From Mycolicibacterium novocastrense (GTDB lineage: Bacteria; Actinomycetota; Actinomycetes; Mycobacteriales; Mycobacteriaceae): 64,000 bases of DNA. A model generated the notes under the pieces. That model worked only from the letters and a program-made list of their open reading frames with translations, did not search any database and was not told where the DNA came from. The DNA lies in assembly GCF_001570485.1 (NCBI RefSeq), contig NZ_BCTA01000096.1, positions 1 to 64,000 on the forward strand, read 5' to 3'. The position numbers and the translations under genes were made by a program. Below are positions 52,869 through 61,808 of this stretch, piece by piece; the first letter of the stretch is position 1; each line of letters begins with the position of its first letter.

Positions 52869-52913
52869 TAACGGGTTGATTCCGTGCATCAGGTAGGTGC
52901 GATCAACCCGTTA
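52869..52913. repeat. Inverted repeat, 12-bp perfect stem
   Basis: TAACGGGTTGAT (52869-52880) pairs with ATCAACCCGTTA (52902-52913) across a 21-nt loop. It could be a terminator between the chimeric gene and the old hydrolase gene, or a binding site. Confidence 0.6.
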
Positions 52914-53014
52914 GTGACGTCGCCACCAAGGCAGCCATCAACTAAGTCACTCCGCGGCGTCGACCGCCGGTCCGACTGACATCGACGGCCCCCGGCTTCC
53001 CGGCTAGCGCACAT

Positions 53015-53037
53015 CATTTCGTCACTGTGACGAAATG
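53015..53037. promoter_or_regulatory. 23-bp perfect palindrome, operator-like
   Basis: CATTTCGTCAC-T-GTGACGAAATG is fully symmetric around one T. A shorter related site, TTTCGTCAC directly abutting GTGACAAA, lies at 63537-63553 beyond the other end of the transposon. Before the insertion the two sites were a few hundred bp apart, so one regulator may have served the locus. Confidence 0.6.
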
Positions 53038-53095
53038 CTACGGTGTCGCTGCGCCCCGTAAGACGCTCACTACGAGTCGGTTTCGGCACTACGAC

Positions 53096-53100
53096 GGATT
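53096..53100. repeat. Target-site duplication, left copy
   Basis: GGATT directly precedes the first base of the left transposon end and is repeated at 63371-63375 directly after the right end. A 5-bp duplication is the hallmark of Tn7-like transposition. Confidence 0.93.
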
Positions 53101-53176
53101 TGTCCGTTCTCATTGATTCTGGGGCATTCTCATTGAATCTGGGGTAAGTGCGTGTCTTTCTCATTGAATCTGGGGC
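53101..53176. repeat. Transposon left end with three TnsB-type binding repeats
   Basis: Three copies of TTCTCATTGAATCTGGGGC-like repeats in the same direction: 53107-53125 (one base differing), 53127-53145 and 53158-53176. Start-to-start spacings are 20 and 31 bp. The outermost is preceded by TGTCCG at the very terminus. They should be the transposase binding sites. Confidence 0.88.
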
Positions 53177-53196
53177 ACGAGGCTTAGCGTTTATGT

Positions 53197-53937
53197 GTGC
53201 TGACGTCGGCTGTTTCGGCTGGGCCAGGTGTAGCGAGTGCAGTGGACTTGGAGTTCAACACCCGCGAGGGATGCACGCGGCAATCGCTGGACCGATGTGC
53301 TGCAACCCGGTTTGAGTTGGACTGTTCACCAGTGCGGAATTTCCCCTCGTTTCGAGGTCAGCGTAACTTTCCCGGGCTGTGGTGGTTCGCCACAACCGGC
53401 GCACATGTAGGTCACGAGTCCTGGGTAGAACGTGACCAGTTGATGGCGTTGGATGCCGATCCGGATGTTGTTGGTGTTCTGTCGCAACCATTTTGGATTC
53501 ATTGGCGTGACGGCACGCGGCATGCTCCTGACTACTTCGTGCGGCGCCGCGATGGATCTGTCGTCGTAGTCGACGTTCGTGAGGACGACCGGATCTCTGA
53601 CGCTGATCGGGACGTGTTCGATCGGTCTGCCGCCACGTGCGCGATGGTCGGTTGGGATTACCTGCGTGTCGGTTCCCTCGATCCAGTGCTGCGGGCGAAT
53701 CTACGTTGGTTGTCGGGTTATCGGCATCCGCGAGTATTGAAGATCGGTTTGGCTGATCAACTGGCGGAGGTCTTCGCTCGGGTCCGTCCGTTGATGGCTG
53801 GTGTGCACGCGGTCGGGACTCCTTTGGTGGTGCTGCCCGTACTGTTTCATCTGCTCTGGCACGGCCGTTTAGTTGCCGATCTGCAAGGAGCGGCACTTGG
53901 CGACGACACGGCGATTGGCCTCGGGACCGGGTGGTGA
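53197..53937 (+). CDS. tnsA: TnsA-like transposon endonuclease subunit
   Basis: 246 residues from GTG 53197, 20 bp after the last left-end repeat. TnsA cuts the non-transferred strands so that Tn7-like elements move by cut-and-paste. The restriction-endonuclease-like core is visible: Glu78 in HESWVERDQL, QPFWIHWRDG, Asp112 in HAPDYFV, and VVVVDVRED (126-130). The usual E/D-x-K reads D126-V-R128, an Arg in place of the catalytic Lys. Extra Cys residues occur near the N-terminus. First gene of the tnsABC-tniQ operon, 6 bp before tnsB. Confidence 0.85.
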   Translation: MLTSAVSAGPGVASAVDLEFNTREGCTRQSLDRCAATRFELDCSPVRNFPSFRGQRNFPGLWWFATTGAHVGHESWVERDQLMALDADPDVVGVLSQPFWIHWRDGTRHAPDYFVRRRDGSVVVVDVREDDRISDADRDVFDRSAATCAMVGWDYLRVGSLDPVLRANLRWLSGYRHPRVLKIGLADQLAEVFARVRPLMAGVHAVGTPLVVLPVLFHLLWHGRLVADLQGAALGDDTAIGLGTGW

Positions 53938-53943
53938 CCTGAC

Positions 53944-56025
53944 GTGCGAACGGGTGTCGTCCGAGAGGGAGACGAAATCCGTTTATCAGCAGGTGTTTTC
54001 ACCGTCGTAACCCTGTCGGGCGGATCAGCTCGACTGGTTGACGCTGTCGGCGAGCAGATTGTGGTGCCGCTCTCGCAGCTGATGGTTGATCCGGCATTGG
54101 AATTGGTGTCGGGGTCGCGACCGCCACTGTGTTCTGAGGAAATGCTGGCTGGCATTCCCGAGGCAGCCGTCGAGCAAGCACGGTGGTGGGAGCGCCACAT
54201 CGTGGAGATCCTCAGCGGCCGCCCGCCTGGGACGGCCGCGGGCATTCGTCCCCGCCCAGAGTTCGACACGGCGAAACGATCTCTGCGGCAGCGTGAGCTG
54301 GCCAAGTTGGACGAGCTGCGTGCCGCCGGCCACGACGTGAGTCGGAATGCGTTGCAGCGTCGCCGATTTGCCTACGAACGGGACGGGCTCCTGGGAGTGG
54401 TTGACGGGCGCCATAATCGGCGGCGCGCGGTATTCGGCCGTGTGGACGACCGTGTCGTCGCCGCGGTGCGGGATGCGATCGAGGGCGAGACCGACCTGTC
54501 AACGGGAACGGTGCAGCGTCTGCAACGGCGGGTCGCCAAGACGCTGGTGGCCACCTATGGTGCCGACGACGCGCCCGCGATGCCGTCGCAGCCCACCTTC
54601 TACCGGCTGGTCAAGCGCCTCGCGGAAGGACGGCACACGTTCGGGTCAGCACGGACGCGGCGATCGCTGTCCAAGCAGCCCGATGGCCCATTCGGGTCGA
54701 TCACCGTGGTGCGCCCCGGCGAGATGGTGGAAATCGATTCAACCCTTCTGGATGTACGGGTAGTGCTCGATGACGGCATGGTAGACCGAGTCGAGCTGAC
54801 TGCGATGGTCGACAACGCTACGCGGTCCATCCCGGCCGCGGTGCTGCGACCGACGACCAAAGCAGTGGACGCGTCACTGCTCTTGGCGCGGGCATTGACG
54901 CCCGAACCGATGCGCCCGGGATGGGCCGATGCGCTGCGGATGTCCCGGTCGGTACTTCCGCACCACAGCCTGACCAGTGTCGATCAGCGCCTGGCCGATG
55001 CTGCGGCCAGGCCGGTGATCGCTCCCGAGACGATCGTCTGCGATCACGGGAAAGCGTATCTGTCCCAAACATTTCGGCAAGCGTGCTGCACATTGGGGAT
55101 CAATCTGCAGCCGGCTCATCCCGACTGCCCGACCGATAAGCCGAAGATCGAGCGGACATTGCAGTCGGTGGGCACCCTGTTCGCACAGTACGTGGCCGGT
55201 TACGTCGGTTCATCGGTGGAGCGGCGTGGGAAAAACGCCGAGGACGACGCGGTGTGGTCGATGATTGAGCTGCAGGCGCTGCTGGACGAGTGGATCATCG
55301 CGGTGTGGCAGAACCGCCCCCACGATGGCCTGCGGGATCCGGTGACGCCGGGGAAAGCGTTGTCTCCCAACGAGAAATACACTGCCCTCGTTGAGGTGGC
55401 TGGCTATGTACCGGTCCCACTGGACGCCGACGACTATATCGAATTGCTTCCCGTGCAGTGGCGCACAATCAACAGTTACGGGGTCCGGATCAACCATCGC
55501 ACCTATGACGCCAAGGCGCTCAACCCATACCGGCGCCAGCATTCCGGGGTCGATGCCCGTAACGGACAGTGGGAAGTGCACTACGACCCGTATGACGTGT
55601 CGAGGATTTGGGTGCGCAATCACCACGAAGACGGATGGCTGGCCGCGACGTGGACGCACCTTCGGTCCTCGCCGGTGCCGTTCGGCGAGACACTGTGGCG
55701 CCACGCCCGCTCCGTAGCCGACCGCAGAGGGGCCCAGAAGACCCAGGAAGCGGAGATTGCGGCCATCGCGGAGGACTTGCTGGACCGCGCCGCCGCTGGG
55801 CCGCAGCAGCAGACGAAAGCCGAGCGCCGAGTGACTGGACGGACCAGCGCCGCGAGCGCCGGCCGGGACTGGCCGGACCCGACGGAATCATCCGAACATC
55901 ATGGCCCGTCACCGTCGGAACGGGCCGCCGACAACGAGACTTTCGACGATGACGGCGAGATGGCGGAGGTCATACCCCTGCCGGTGTTTGATGCACGCAA
56001 GGAGGCCCAAACGTGGCGACTGTGA
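53944..56025 (+). CDS. tnsB: TnsB-like DDE transposase
   Basis: 693 residues from GTG 53944. Helix-turn-helix segments in the first 230 residues bind the end repeats. The rve/DDE integrase core has Asp265 (VEIDSTLLDV), Asp367 (IVCDHGKAYLS) and Glu403 (TDKPKIERT), followed by the Mu-transposase-type beta-barrel (residues about 465-560) and a charged C-terminal tail that in this family contacts TnsC. All three acidic residues are intact. Overlaps tnsC by 13 bp. Confidence 0.93.
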   Translation: MRTGVVREGDEIRLSAGVFTVVTLSGGSARLVDAVGEQIVVPLSQLMVDPALELVSGSRPPLCSEEMLAGIPEAAVEQARWWERHIVEILSGRPPGTAAGIRPRPEFDTAKRSLRQRELAKLDELRAAGHDVSRNALQRRRFAYERDGLLGVVDGRHNRRRAVFGRVDDRVVAAVRDAIEGETDLSTGTVQRLQRRVAKTLVATYGADDAPAMPSQPTFYRLVKRLAEGRHTFGSARTRRSLSKQPDGPFGSITVVRPGEMVEIDSTLLDVRVVLDDGMVDRVELTAMVDNATRSIPAAVLRPTTKAVDASLLLARALTPEPMRPGWADALRMSRSVLPHHSLTSVDQRLADAAARPVIAPETIVCDHGKAYLSQTFRQACCTLGINLQPAHPDCPTDKPKIERTLQSVGTLFAQYVAGYVGSSVERRGKNAEDDAVWSMIELQALLDEWIIAVWQNRPHDGLRDPVTPGKALSPNEKYTALVEVAGYVPVPLDADDYIELLPVQWRTINSYGVRINHRTYDAKALNPYRRQHSGVDARNGQWEVHYDPYDVSRIWVRNHHEDGWLAATWTHLRSSPVPFGETLWRHARSVADRRGAQKTQEAEIAAIAEDLLDRAAAGPQQQTKAERRVTGRTSAASAGRDWPDPTESSEHHGPSPSERAADNETFDDDGEMAEVIPLPVFDARKEAQTWRL

Positions 56026-57041
56026 CCGAGATTGCGGCGGTGGGTCAGTTAGAGGATCGCCGCCAGCCGACCACGACGCTGGAGGGCTGGCGGCGTTTTG
56101 TTGATGCCGATCCGCCGGAGTTCACGTTGCTCGCCGACGACGAGTGGGCCAGCCTCGGTGAGGACGAGCGGACGGCCTACAACGAGGCCCGGGTTGCGCA
56201 TCATTCGGAGCTGGTGGTGGTCACCACGTCGGCGATCGAAGCGATCACCCATCAGGGCCGGCTGTTGACATTGCTCAACCAGCGCGAGATCGGGGCCCGG
56301 CGCGGGCTGATCATCTCCGGCGGGGCAGCGACGGGGAAAACTACGGCGATCAAGCAACTGGGTCGGTTTCACGAATTGCGCACCCGTGCACGGTTTCCCG
56401 GCGATGAGAGCCGGATTCCGGTGGTGTATGTGACGGCCCCGCCGAAAGGGTCGCCCCGCAAGTTGGCGATGGAGTTCGCACGGTTTCTGGGGCTTCCCAC
56501 GCTCAATCAGCGGATGAACGTGACCGATATTTCCGATGCCGTGTGCCAGGTGCTCATCGATGCCCGTACCGACATCGTGGTGGTCGATGAAATCCACAAC
56601 CTCAACCTCGACACCCGCGCCGGCGAAGAACTGTCCGACCACCTCAAATACTTCACCGAGCATCTGCCTGCGACATTCGTTTACGCCGGGATCGAAGTGG
56701 AACGCTCGGGGCTGTTCACCGGCACGCGGGGACGGCAGTTGGCCGGCCGTTGCGGGGTGATCCACACCAGCGCATTCCCCGACGCCAAGGAGTGGCGACA
56801 ACTCGTCGCCGCCATGGAAGGTACCTTGCGTCTGCATCGACACGAACCGGGAAGCCTTGTCGCCCAGGCCCGTTACCTGCACCGCCGCACCGGCGGGATG
56901 ATCGGCAGCCTGGCCCACTTGATCCGGGCTTCAGCAATCCAAGCGATGCTCGACGGCACCGAGCACATCACCCGCGAGGCCATGGACGATATTTTGATCG
57001 ACTACGCCGCCCACACGGCCGCGGCCCGCACGGCCAGCTGA
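56013..57041 (+). CDS. tnsC: TnsC/TniB-like AAA ATPase
   Basis: 342 residues from GTG 56013 inside the 3' end of tnsB. Walker A GGAATGKT (103-110), Walker B DIVVVDE (187-193) and sensor region TFVYAGIEVERSGLF. TnsC forms ATP-dependent filaments on target DNA and links the target selector (TniQ) to the TnsAB transposase. Length is typical of TniB-type proteins rather than the 555-residue TnsC of Tn7. Confidence 0.92.
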   Translation: MATVTEIAAVGQLEDRRQPTTTLEGWRRFVDADPPEFTLLADDEWASLGEDERTAYNEARVAHHSELVVVTTSAIEAITHQGRLLTLLNQREIGARRGLIISGGAATGKTTAIKQLGRFHELRTRARFPGDESRIPVVYVTAPPKGSPRKLAMEFARFLGLPTLNQRMNVTDISDAVCQVLIDARTDIVVVDEIHNLNLDTRAGEELSDHLKYFTEHLPATFVYAGIEVERSGLFTGTRGRQLAGRCGVIHTSAFPDAKEWRQLVAAMEGTLRLHRHEPGSLVAQARYLHRRTGGMIGSLAHLIRASAIQAMLDGTEHITREAMDDILIDYAAHTAAARTAS

Positions 57042-57042
57042 C

Positions 57043-57885
57043 GTGGCAACTGTCAGGCCGTGGCCGCGCGGACCACGCCAGCGGCTCCCGCGAACGATCG
57101 CACCGTTCCGTTGGGAAGCCGTATCGTCCTACATCGACAGGCTGGCCCGCGCCAACCATATCGGCGTCTCCACACTGCGCGGCCATGTCGCCGAATCATG
57201 CGCAGCCCGGCCGCGACCGGACTGGTTGGCCGTCGTCAGCGGCCAACCTGAGCAGGTAATCCGGTCCCGTCTCTGCGGGCTTGCTGGCGACCCCACCGCG
57301 CTCAAGCAATATCTCCGCCGCCCTTTGTGTCAAAGATGTATGGCACGCAAGGGAATACACGAACCCGTCTACTGCTACCTGCCTGCACATGTCTCCGTAT
57401 GCCACCGTCACCGACGCTGGATCGGTTCACCAACGCGCGTTCTTGACGACCAGGTGGATCTTCGTGACCGGCCCACGGTGCTCAGTGCCGGGCGCACGCA
57501 TCGGCGCTTGGCCCGTCAGTATTCAGAGGTCGACCTTCATGACGCCTTGGGCGACGCCCGCCACATCCTGGTCTTCTGGGCTCACGCAGAGCGTCACGTG
57601 GCGGCGGGGATTCTGCAGAATGGCCTAGAAGCGCACGTGGTGGCCTACCCCGATGTGATCGCCGTAGCCGCAACATTGCTCACAGCTCGCCCTCGGGTTG
57701 AACAGCCCAGGACGCCAACGGAACCCGCCTGGCCGACGCTACTGCTCGACCGCATCAACGAACGCACCGGCGCCCACCATGCCGACGCCACCCCCGTCGA
57801 GCAATGGGCGCAGTACCGACGCCTATTCGCCACTGCCGTATTGACGACACGCTCAGACGGCGCAGAACTGGCGTGTCGCGCTTAG
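57043..57885 (+). CDS. tniQ: TniQ-family target-selection protein
   Basis: 280 residues from GTG 57043, one base after the tnsC stop. The N-terminal TniQ core begins FRWEAVSSYIDRLARANHI and includes a zinc-ligand set C96-x2-C99 (PLCQRCM) and C120-x2-H123 (VCHRHRRW). Short TniQ proteins steer transposition to a target; Tn7 TnsD is a longer relative. No long DNA-binding tail is present, so the target may be relaxed. The observed insertion is at a gene 3' end. Confidence 0.85.
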   Translation: MATVRPWPRGPRQRLPRTIAPFRWEAVSSYIDRLARANHIGVSTLRGHVAESCAARPRPDWLAVVSGQPEQVIRSRLCGLAGDPTALKQYLRRPLCQRCMARKGIHEPVYCYLPAHVSVCHRHRRWIGSPTRVLDDQVDLRDRPTVLSAGRTHRRLARQYSEVDLHDALGDARHILVFWAHAERHVAAGILQNGLEAHVVAYPDVIAVAATLLTARPRVEQPRTPTEPAWPTLLLDRINERTGAHHADATPVEQWAQYRRLFATAVLTTRSDGAELACRA

Positions 57886-57903
57886 GGGTCGGCAGTCTTG
57901 AAT

Positions 57904-57923
57904 GTGCCTTATCAGTAAGGCAC
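57904..57923. terminator. Hairpin between convergent tniQ and ccdA
   Basis: GTGCCTTA-TCAG-TAAGGCAC, a perfect 8-bp stem with a 4-nt loop, 18 bp after the tniQ stop. Its position between convergent operons suggests a bidirectional terminator. Confidence 0.6.
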
Positions 57924-58021
57924 TTGTGGTGTGCATCTGACTGTGTCCGACGGTTGTATCTATCGGCTTTCTAATCGTTAGGGACAGTGGTATCTGGCTG
58001 GGTGTATCGGCCGGTGAATCA

Positions 58022-58870
58022 TCACCGGCGGCGCTGCTTGCCGGTGATTGGCCGGCGGTGGGTGGTCCAGTACGCGGCCACCGCGCTGACCACCACAGCG
58101 AAGGCGGCAATGACGCTGGCCGGGAGGGCGTGGTCCTGCAGCCATCCGGTCGCGGTGGCCGACCAGCCGGTGAGCAGGTTGCCGCCGCTGGCGGTGTGCC
58201 CGGTGGCCGCGGGCAGCCAGTACCACGCGAGGTAGGCGCCGGTGGCGATGAGGACAACGGCGGTGACGCGGGTCCCGTGGCGGGCGAGGATACCCAGATG
58301 CCGGGTCAGGGCCGTGCCGGCGATGGCGGTGCCGACGCTGACCAGCATCAAGATGGTGGCGGCACCGGCTGTGTATGCGGTGAACACTGCCAGCAGACCG
58401 CCCCATCCGCTGGTGGCCTGGGCCTGGGCGATCACCGCGAGCAGTACCCCGAAGGTGCAGGACAGTGACGCCAGGGCGTAGCCGATTCCGGCCGCGAGCA
58501 CACCACCGGCTGTTGGGGAGTCCGGCCGATGACGCGTCCGGGCAGGCATACGCAGACCGATGGTGCGGCCGGTGAGCATGAAGCCGCCCAAGATGGCCAG
58601 GGTGAGCCCGATCGTGATCCCGAGCCAGGGAGCAGCCGTCACCAGGGTCCGGGCACCGGCACTGATCGCGATACCGGCGAGGGTGAGGGTGCCGGTGAAC
58701 CCGATGGTCAGGACGGCCCCGGTGCGCAGTGCCCGGGCCAGCCGCACGAGCACCGCATCGGTGCCGCCGGTGGCGATGGTGCCGGTGATCCACGCCGGTA
58801 GCAGCGCGAACCCGCAGGGGTTGACCGGGGCGAGCATGCCAGCGGTAAACGCGAGCGCGAGCAGGTTCAC
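58022..58870 (-). CDS. ccdA: CcdA-type membrane thiol-disulfide carrier
   Basis: 282 residues with six or more membrane helices. The two redox Cys of the CcdA/DsbD core are seen at Cys19 (APVNPCGFALLPAW) and Cys138 (ASLSCTFGVLLAV). It passes electrons from cytosolic thioredoxin to extracytoplasmic thiols. It starts inside the last codons of the thioredoxin lipoprotein gene (4-bp overlap), which is its likely partner. Last gene of the mer operon of the transposon. Confidence 0.88.
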   Translation of the reverse strand: MNLLALAFTAGMLAPVNPCGFALLPAWITGTIATGGTDAVLVRLARALRTGAVLTIGFTGTLTLAGIAISAGARTLVTAAPWLGITIGLTLAILGGFMLTGRTIGLRMPARTRHRPDSPTAGGVLAAGIGYALASLSCTFGVLLAVIAQAQATSGWGGLLAVFTAYTAGAATILMLVSVGTAIAGTALTRHLGILARHGTRVTAVVLIATGAYLAWYWLPAATGHTASGGNLLTGWSATATGWLQDHALPASVIAAFAVVVSAVAAYWTTHRRPITGKQRRR

Positions 58871-59421
58871 CGTGCGGCGCTGCTGCCGAGGGCGGCCAGG
58901 ATCTGATCCTGGGACGGGGCGTGGCCGCGGTAGCTGATCTGCCCGGACGGGTCGATGACGAGGGCGGTGGTCGGCGCGGTCACCTGGTAGCGGCTGGTCA
59001 GGGCCCCGTTAGTATCGACGACCGCGGGCAGGCTGGTGCCGCCGATCTGGTCCAGGAAGTGGCGAACATCGGCGGGTTTCTCGGTGGGGACGATGTCGAC
59101 GGCTAGGAACTTGGCGCTGCCTCCGGCTTTCTCCACGGCCGCCCGAGCAGCGGCCAGGGATTTACCGCCGCCGACGCATTCGCCGCACCCGTAGGAGAAG
59201 AACAGGATCGCGGTCGGGGCGGCAGCGGGCAGTTCGACGGTTTTGCCGTCCACCGTGGTCAGTGTCGCCGCCGTCGCCTGGGTTGTGGCGTTGGCGTGTG
59301 GCGGTGAGGTCGGATTGCTGGTTGTGGCCGATTGGCCGCACGCGGTCAGCGCGCCCGCTGCCAGCATCACAGCCGTAACGCCCGCCCACCTGTGGGGTGT
59401 AAACGAACGCGTTTCAGACAT
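58867..59421 (-). CDS. Thioredoxin-like lipoprotein with CGEC motif
   Basis: 184 residues, ATG 59421. Lipobox LTAC gives acylated Cys28. A Thr/Asn-rich linker leads to a thioredoxin/peroxiredoxin-like domain with C79-G-E-C82 in FFSYGCGECVGG, the cis-Pro region TSLPAVVDTNG and the ending GQISYRGHAPSQDQILAAL. An extracytoplasmic thiol reductase or oxidant scavenger kept reduced by CcdA is the simplest reading. It overlaps the upstream MerT/F-like gene by 8 bp. Confidence 0.85.
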   Translation of the reverse strand: MSETRSFTPHRWAGVTAVMLAAGALTACGQSATTSNPTSPPHANATTQATAATLTTVDGKTVELPAAAPTAILFFSYGCGECVGGGKSLAAARAAVEKAGGSAKFLAVDIVPTEKPADVRHFLDQIGGTSLPAVVDTNGALTSRYQVTAPTTALVIDPSGQISYRGHAPSQDQILAALGSSAAR

Positions 59422-59704
59422 TGTCGATGCTTCCTTTCGTCAGGTCGTCGAGCGTGTGCGTCGCGGGTGAATGGCTGTCGGCGGGACAGCAGTGATCGCC
59501 GCGTTGACCGCGGCGGGCGAAGGCGACCACAGCCGCCAGCAGCAGCGCGACGGCTGCCCCGATGACCCATGGATTCTCGAGCAGTCCACACACGGCGGCG
59601 AGCGCGCCGCCGGCGATCAGGACTGGCGCGGCGCAACACAGGGCCGTCACCAGCACCGCTGCCGCACCCAGCAGCACGGGATTTCTTCGTGGACGTTGAT
59701 TCAT
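59414..59704 (-). CDS. MerT/MerF-like mercuric ion transporter
   Basis: 96 residues, ATG 59704 with AGGAGAAATCA upstream. Two membrane helices. The first carries the vicinal Cys23-Cys24 in VTALCCAAPVLIAGG, the signature of MerT/MerF-type Hg(II) importers; a second vicinal pair, Cys72-Cys73 (DHCCPAD), lies in the cytosolic tail after helix two, as in MerF/MerT hand-over to MerA. Small size is nearer MerF. Assigned by motif and context. Confidence 0.78.
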   Translation of the reverse strand: MNQRPRRNPVLLGAAAVLVTALCCAAPVLIAGGALAAVCGLLENPWVIGAAVALLLAAVVAFARRGQRGDHCCPADSHSPATHTLDDLTKGSIDNV

Positions 59705-59736
59705 TGATTTCTCCTCATCAGGTTGGGTGCGGCTGG

Positions 59737-60378
59737 TCAGCTGCAGCAGCCGGGGTGGGCAGTTGGCGGGGTATGGAGCTGGGTAAGGATTTGTGTGGTC
59801 AGGGCTGCGCCGAGTTGGTGGGCCTCAGCGACGCTGACGATCTGACCTTCGGGGTGCTCGGCGAGCCACGGCGCGGCGTCCTGCGCGCAGGTGAAGTAGT
59901 GCACCTGGTTGCAGAATGAGGACCGGATCGAGGTGAGGTCGTCGGGGTTGACCAGCGAGACCACCGCGGTCTCGGGCTGCACGCTGGTGACACCGTTTTC
60001 GCCGACCGAGACCCTGATCGGGTGCCCGCTGACGGGTGATTCGGATTCGATGCTGGCGGGCCGGTCCAGGATGGTGGGAAAGATGAGGGTGTCCAGGGCG
60101 CACCAGGTGTAGAGCTCTTGGCCGGCCACGGTGAATCGGTGGCGGGTCGGGCGCAGGGTCAGGCCCTGGCCGACGATGCGGCCCTGCTCGTCGTATTCGG
60201 TGTCGGGTACCGCGGCCAGACGCCGGGTCACCTCGTCAACCGGGAGGCCGACGGCCGCGGCGAGCGCCTCCACGGTGACCGGCTCGCCGGCGGCGAGCAG
60301 CCGCAGCAACGGCACCAGCATCGTCGGGTCGAGCCCGGACTCTTCCGGAATGGTCAGGCGGTCAAGGAAATTGGGCAT
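59737..60378 (-). CDS. merB: Organomercurial lyase MerB
   Basis: 213 residues from ATG 60378. It cleaves carbon-mercury bonds to release Hg(II). Catalytic residues match the R831b enzyme in order and spacing: Cys93 and Asp96 in YTWCALDTLIFP, and Cys156 in SSFCNQVHYF. An extra Cys pair closes the protein (HPGCCS). The frame is open far upstream, but that part is antisense-like sequence of merA. 26 bp after merA. Confidence 0.93.
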   Translation of the reverse strand: MPNFLDRLTIPEESGLDPTMLVPLLRLLAAGEPVTVEALAAAVGLPVDEVTRRLAAVPDTEYDEQGRIVGQGLTLRPTRHRFTVAGQELYTWCALDTLIFPTILDRPASIESESPVSGHPIRVSVGENGVTSVQPETAVVSLVNPDDLTSIRSSFCNQVHYFTCAQDAAPWLAEHPEGQIVSVAEAHQLGAALTTQILTQLHTPPTAHPGCCS

Positions 60379-60404
60379 CAGGAACCTTTCGAGTGAGCCA
60401 TGCG

Positions 60405-61808
60405 TCAGGATGCGCAGCAGGACAGTCGGGACATATCGGCGCTGAAGGACTGGGCGGCGATTTTGATGCCTTCGGCCATGGTCAGATACGGGGCCCAGGA
60501 CCCGGCGACCTGGTCGACGGTCATCGCGGCGTCGAGGATGTAGACCGCGGCGGCGGCGATCTCGCCAGCATCCTTGGCGACGGCGGTGATGCCGTGGATG
60601 CGGCCGGTGCCGGCGTCGGCGACGAGTTTGATGAAACCGCGGGTGTCTCGGTTGACCACCGCACGCGGCACATGTTTTAGCGGCAGCACCCGGCAGTCGC
60701 ACCGTGTCCCGGCGGCGAGGAGCTCGGCCTCGGTCGTCCCGGCCGCACCGACCGCGGGGCTGGTGAACGTCACGCGGGGCAGATGGCGGTAGTCGACCCT
60801 GCGGCCGGCGTCGGTGAAGATGTTGTCGGCGACCATCGCGCCGTGATGGGCGGCGACGTAGACGAACTCGCGGTGCCCGGTCACGTCGCCGGCCGCCCAG
60901 ATCCGTGGGTTCGACGACTGCAGCCCGTCGCTCACCACGACCTCGTTGTTCTCGCCGGTTTTGACCTGCACCGCTTCGAGATTCAGGCCGTCGGTGTTCG
61001 GACGGCGGCCGGTGGCGACGAGGACTTTCGCGGCACGGAACTGCTGCGTTCCGCCGGTGATGGTCGCGGTGACCGTGACCTGATCGTCGGCCTGCTCGAC
61101 CTCGCTCACCGTGGCGCGGCGCACCACCCGGATGCCGTCGTCGGCGAACACCTCCAGCAGCGCCATGCCGACTTCCGGCTCTTCCTTCGATGCCAGCGTG
61201 GAGCGGACCAGCACCGTCACCGTTGACCCGAGCCGGGCGAACAGTTGCGCCTGCTCCAACGCGACGTAGCCGCCGCCGATCACCAGCAGCGACTCCGGGA
61301 CCTCGGTGACTTCCATCGCGGTGGTCGAGGTCAGGTAGGCGACGCCCTCGAATGCGGGCGGGATGACTGGGTTCGCGCCGGTGGCGATCAGGTAGTGCTC
61401 GGCCTCGATGGTGGCATCGCCGACCTCGATGACGGGCGCGTCCGGGGTTCCGGCGAACCGCGCTTGGCCCTGAATGCGCTGCCAGCCATACGATTCGGCC
61501 ACGTTGAGGTACTTCTCTGAGCGCAGCGACTCCACCAGATCGTGCGTGCCGGCGATCAGGGCCGCCATGTCCACCGGGCCGGCCGTGGTGGCGATCCCCG
61601 GGAACCGGGCAGTGTCGGCTGCGGTATGCCGGGCCTCGGCCGCTGCGATCAGGGCCTTTGACGGCACGCAGCCGGTGTTGACACACGTGCCACCGAAGAT
61701 GCCGCGCTCGATCATGACGACGGACTTGCCGAGCGCGGTAGCGCGGATCGCCGCGGCCATCGCCGCGCCGCCGGAACCGATGACCGCGAGGTCCAATCCC
61801 TGACTCAT
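60405..61808 (-). CDS. merA: Mercuric reductase MerA
   Basis: 467 residues from ATG 61808 with AAGGATG upstream. Reduces Hg(II) to Hg(0) with NADPH. FAD motif LAVIGSGGAAMAAAIRA, redox Cys42 and Cys47 in GGTCVNTGCVPSK, NADPH motif LLVIGGGYVALEQAQLFARL (written in parts), ATGRRPNT and GDVT motifs, and the vicinal C-terminal Cys464-Cys465 (LSCCAS) that deliver Hg to the active site. No N-terminal heavy-metal-associated domain, as in other actinobacterial MerA. First gene of the minus-strand mer operon. Confidence 0.95.
   Translation of the reverse strand: MSQGLDLAVIGSGGAAMAAAIRATALGKSVVMIERGIFGGTCVNTGCVPSKALIAAAEARHTAADTARFPGIATTAGPVDMAALIAGTHDLVESLRSEKYLNVAESYGWQRIQGQARFAGTPDAPVIEVGDATIEAEHYLIATGANPVIPPAFEGVAYLTSTTAMEVTEVPESLLVIGGGYVALEQAQLFARLGSTVTVLVRSTLASKEEPEVGMALLEVFADDGIRVVRRATVSEVEQADDQVTVTATITGGTQQFRAAKVLVATGRRPNTDGLNLEAVQVKTGENNEVVVSDGLQSSNPRIWAAGDVTGHREFVYVAAHHGAMVADNIFTDAGRRVDYRHLPRVTFTSPAVGAAGTTEAELLAAGTRCDCRVLPLKHVPRAVVNRDTRGFIKLVADAGTGRIHGITAVAKDAGEIAAAAVYILDAAMTVDQVAGSWAPYLTMAEGIKIAAQSFSADMSRLSCCAS

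Larger units (their letters stand above)
52670..53100. other. Left flank of the transposon: no gene, two structural sites
   Basis: About 430 bp without a supported gene. It holds a 12-bp-stem hairpin (52869-52913), a 23-bp palindrome (53015-53037) and, at 53089-53091 on the minus strand, the stop codon of the hydrolase gene interrupted by the transposon. Confidence 0.5.

Noticed and set aside
53101..53176. Short CRISPR-like array
   Set aside because: Three repeats with unequal spacing (20 and 31 bp) at a transposon end that also match the opposite end in inverted form are transposase binding sites, not CRISPR repeats.
53197..57885. CRISPR-associated transposon (CAST)
   Set aside because: No Cascade or Cas12k gene, no second tniQ and no repeat-spacer array lie within the element; only tnsA, tnsB, tnsC and one tniQ are present.
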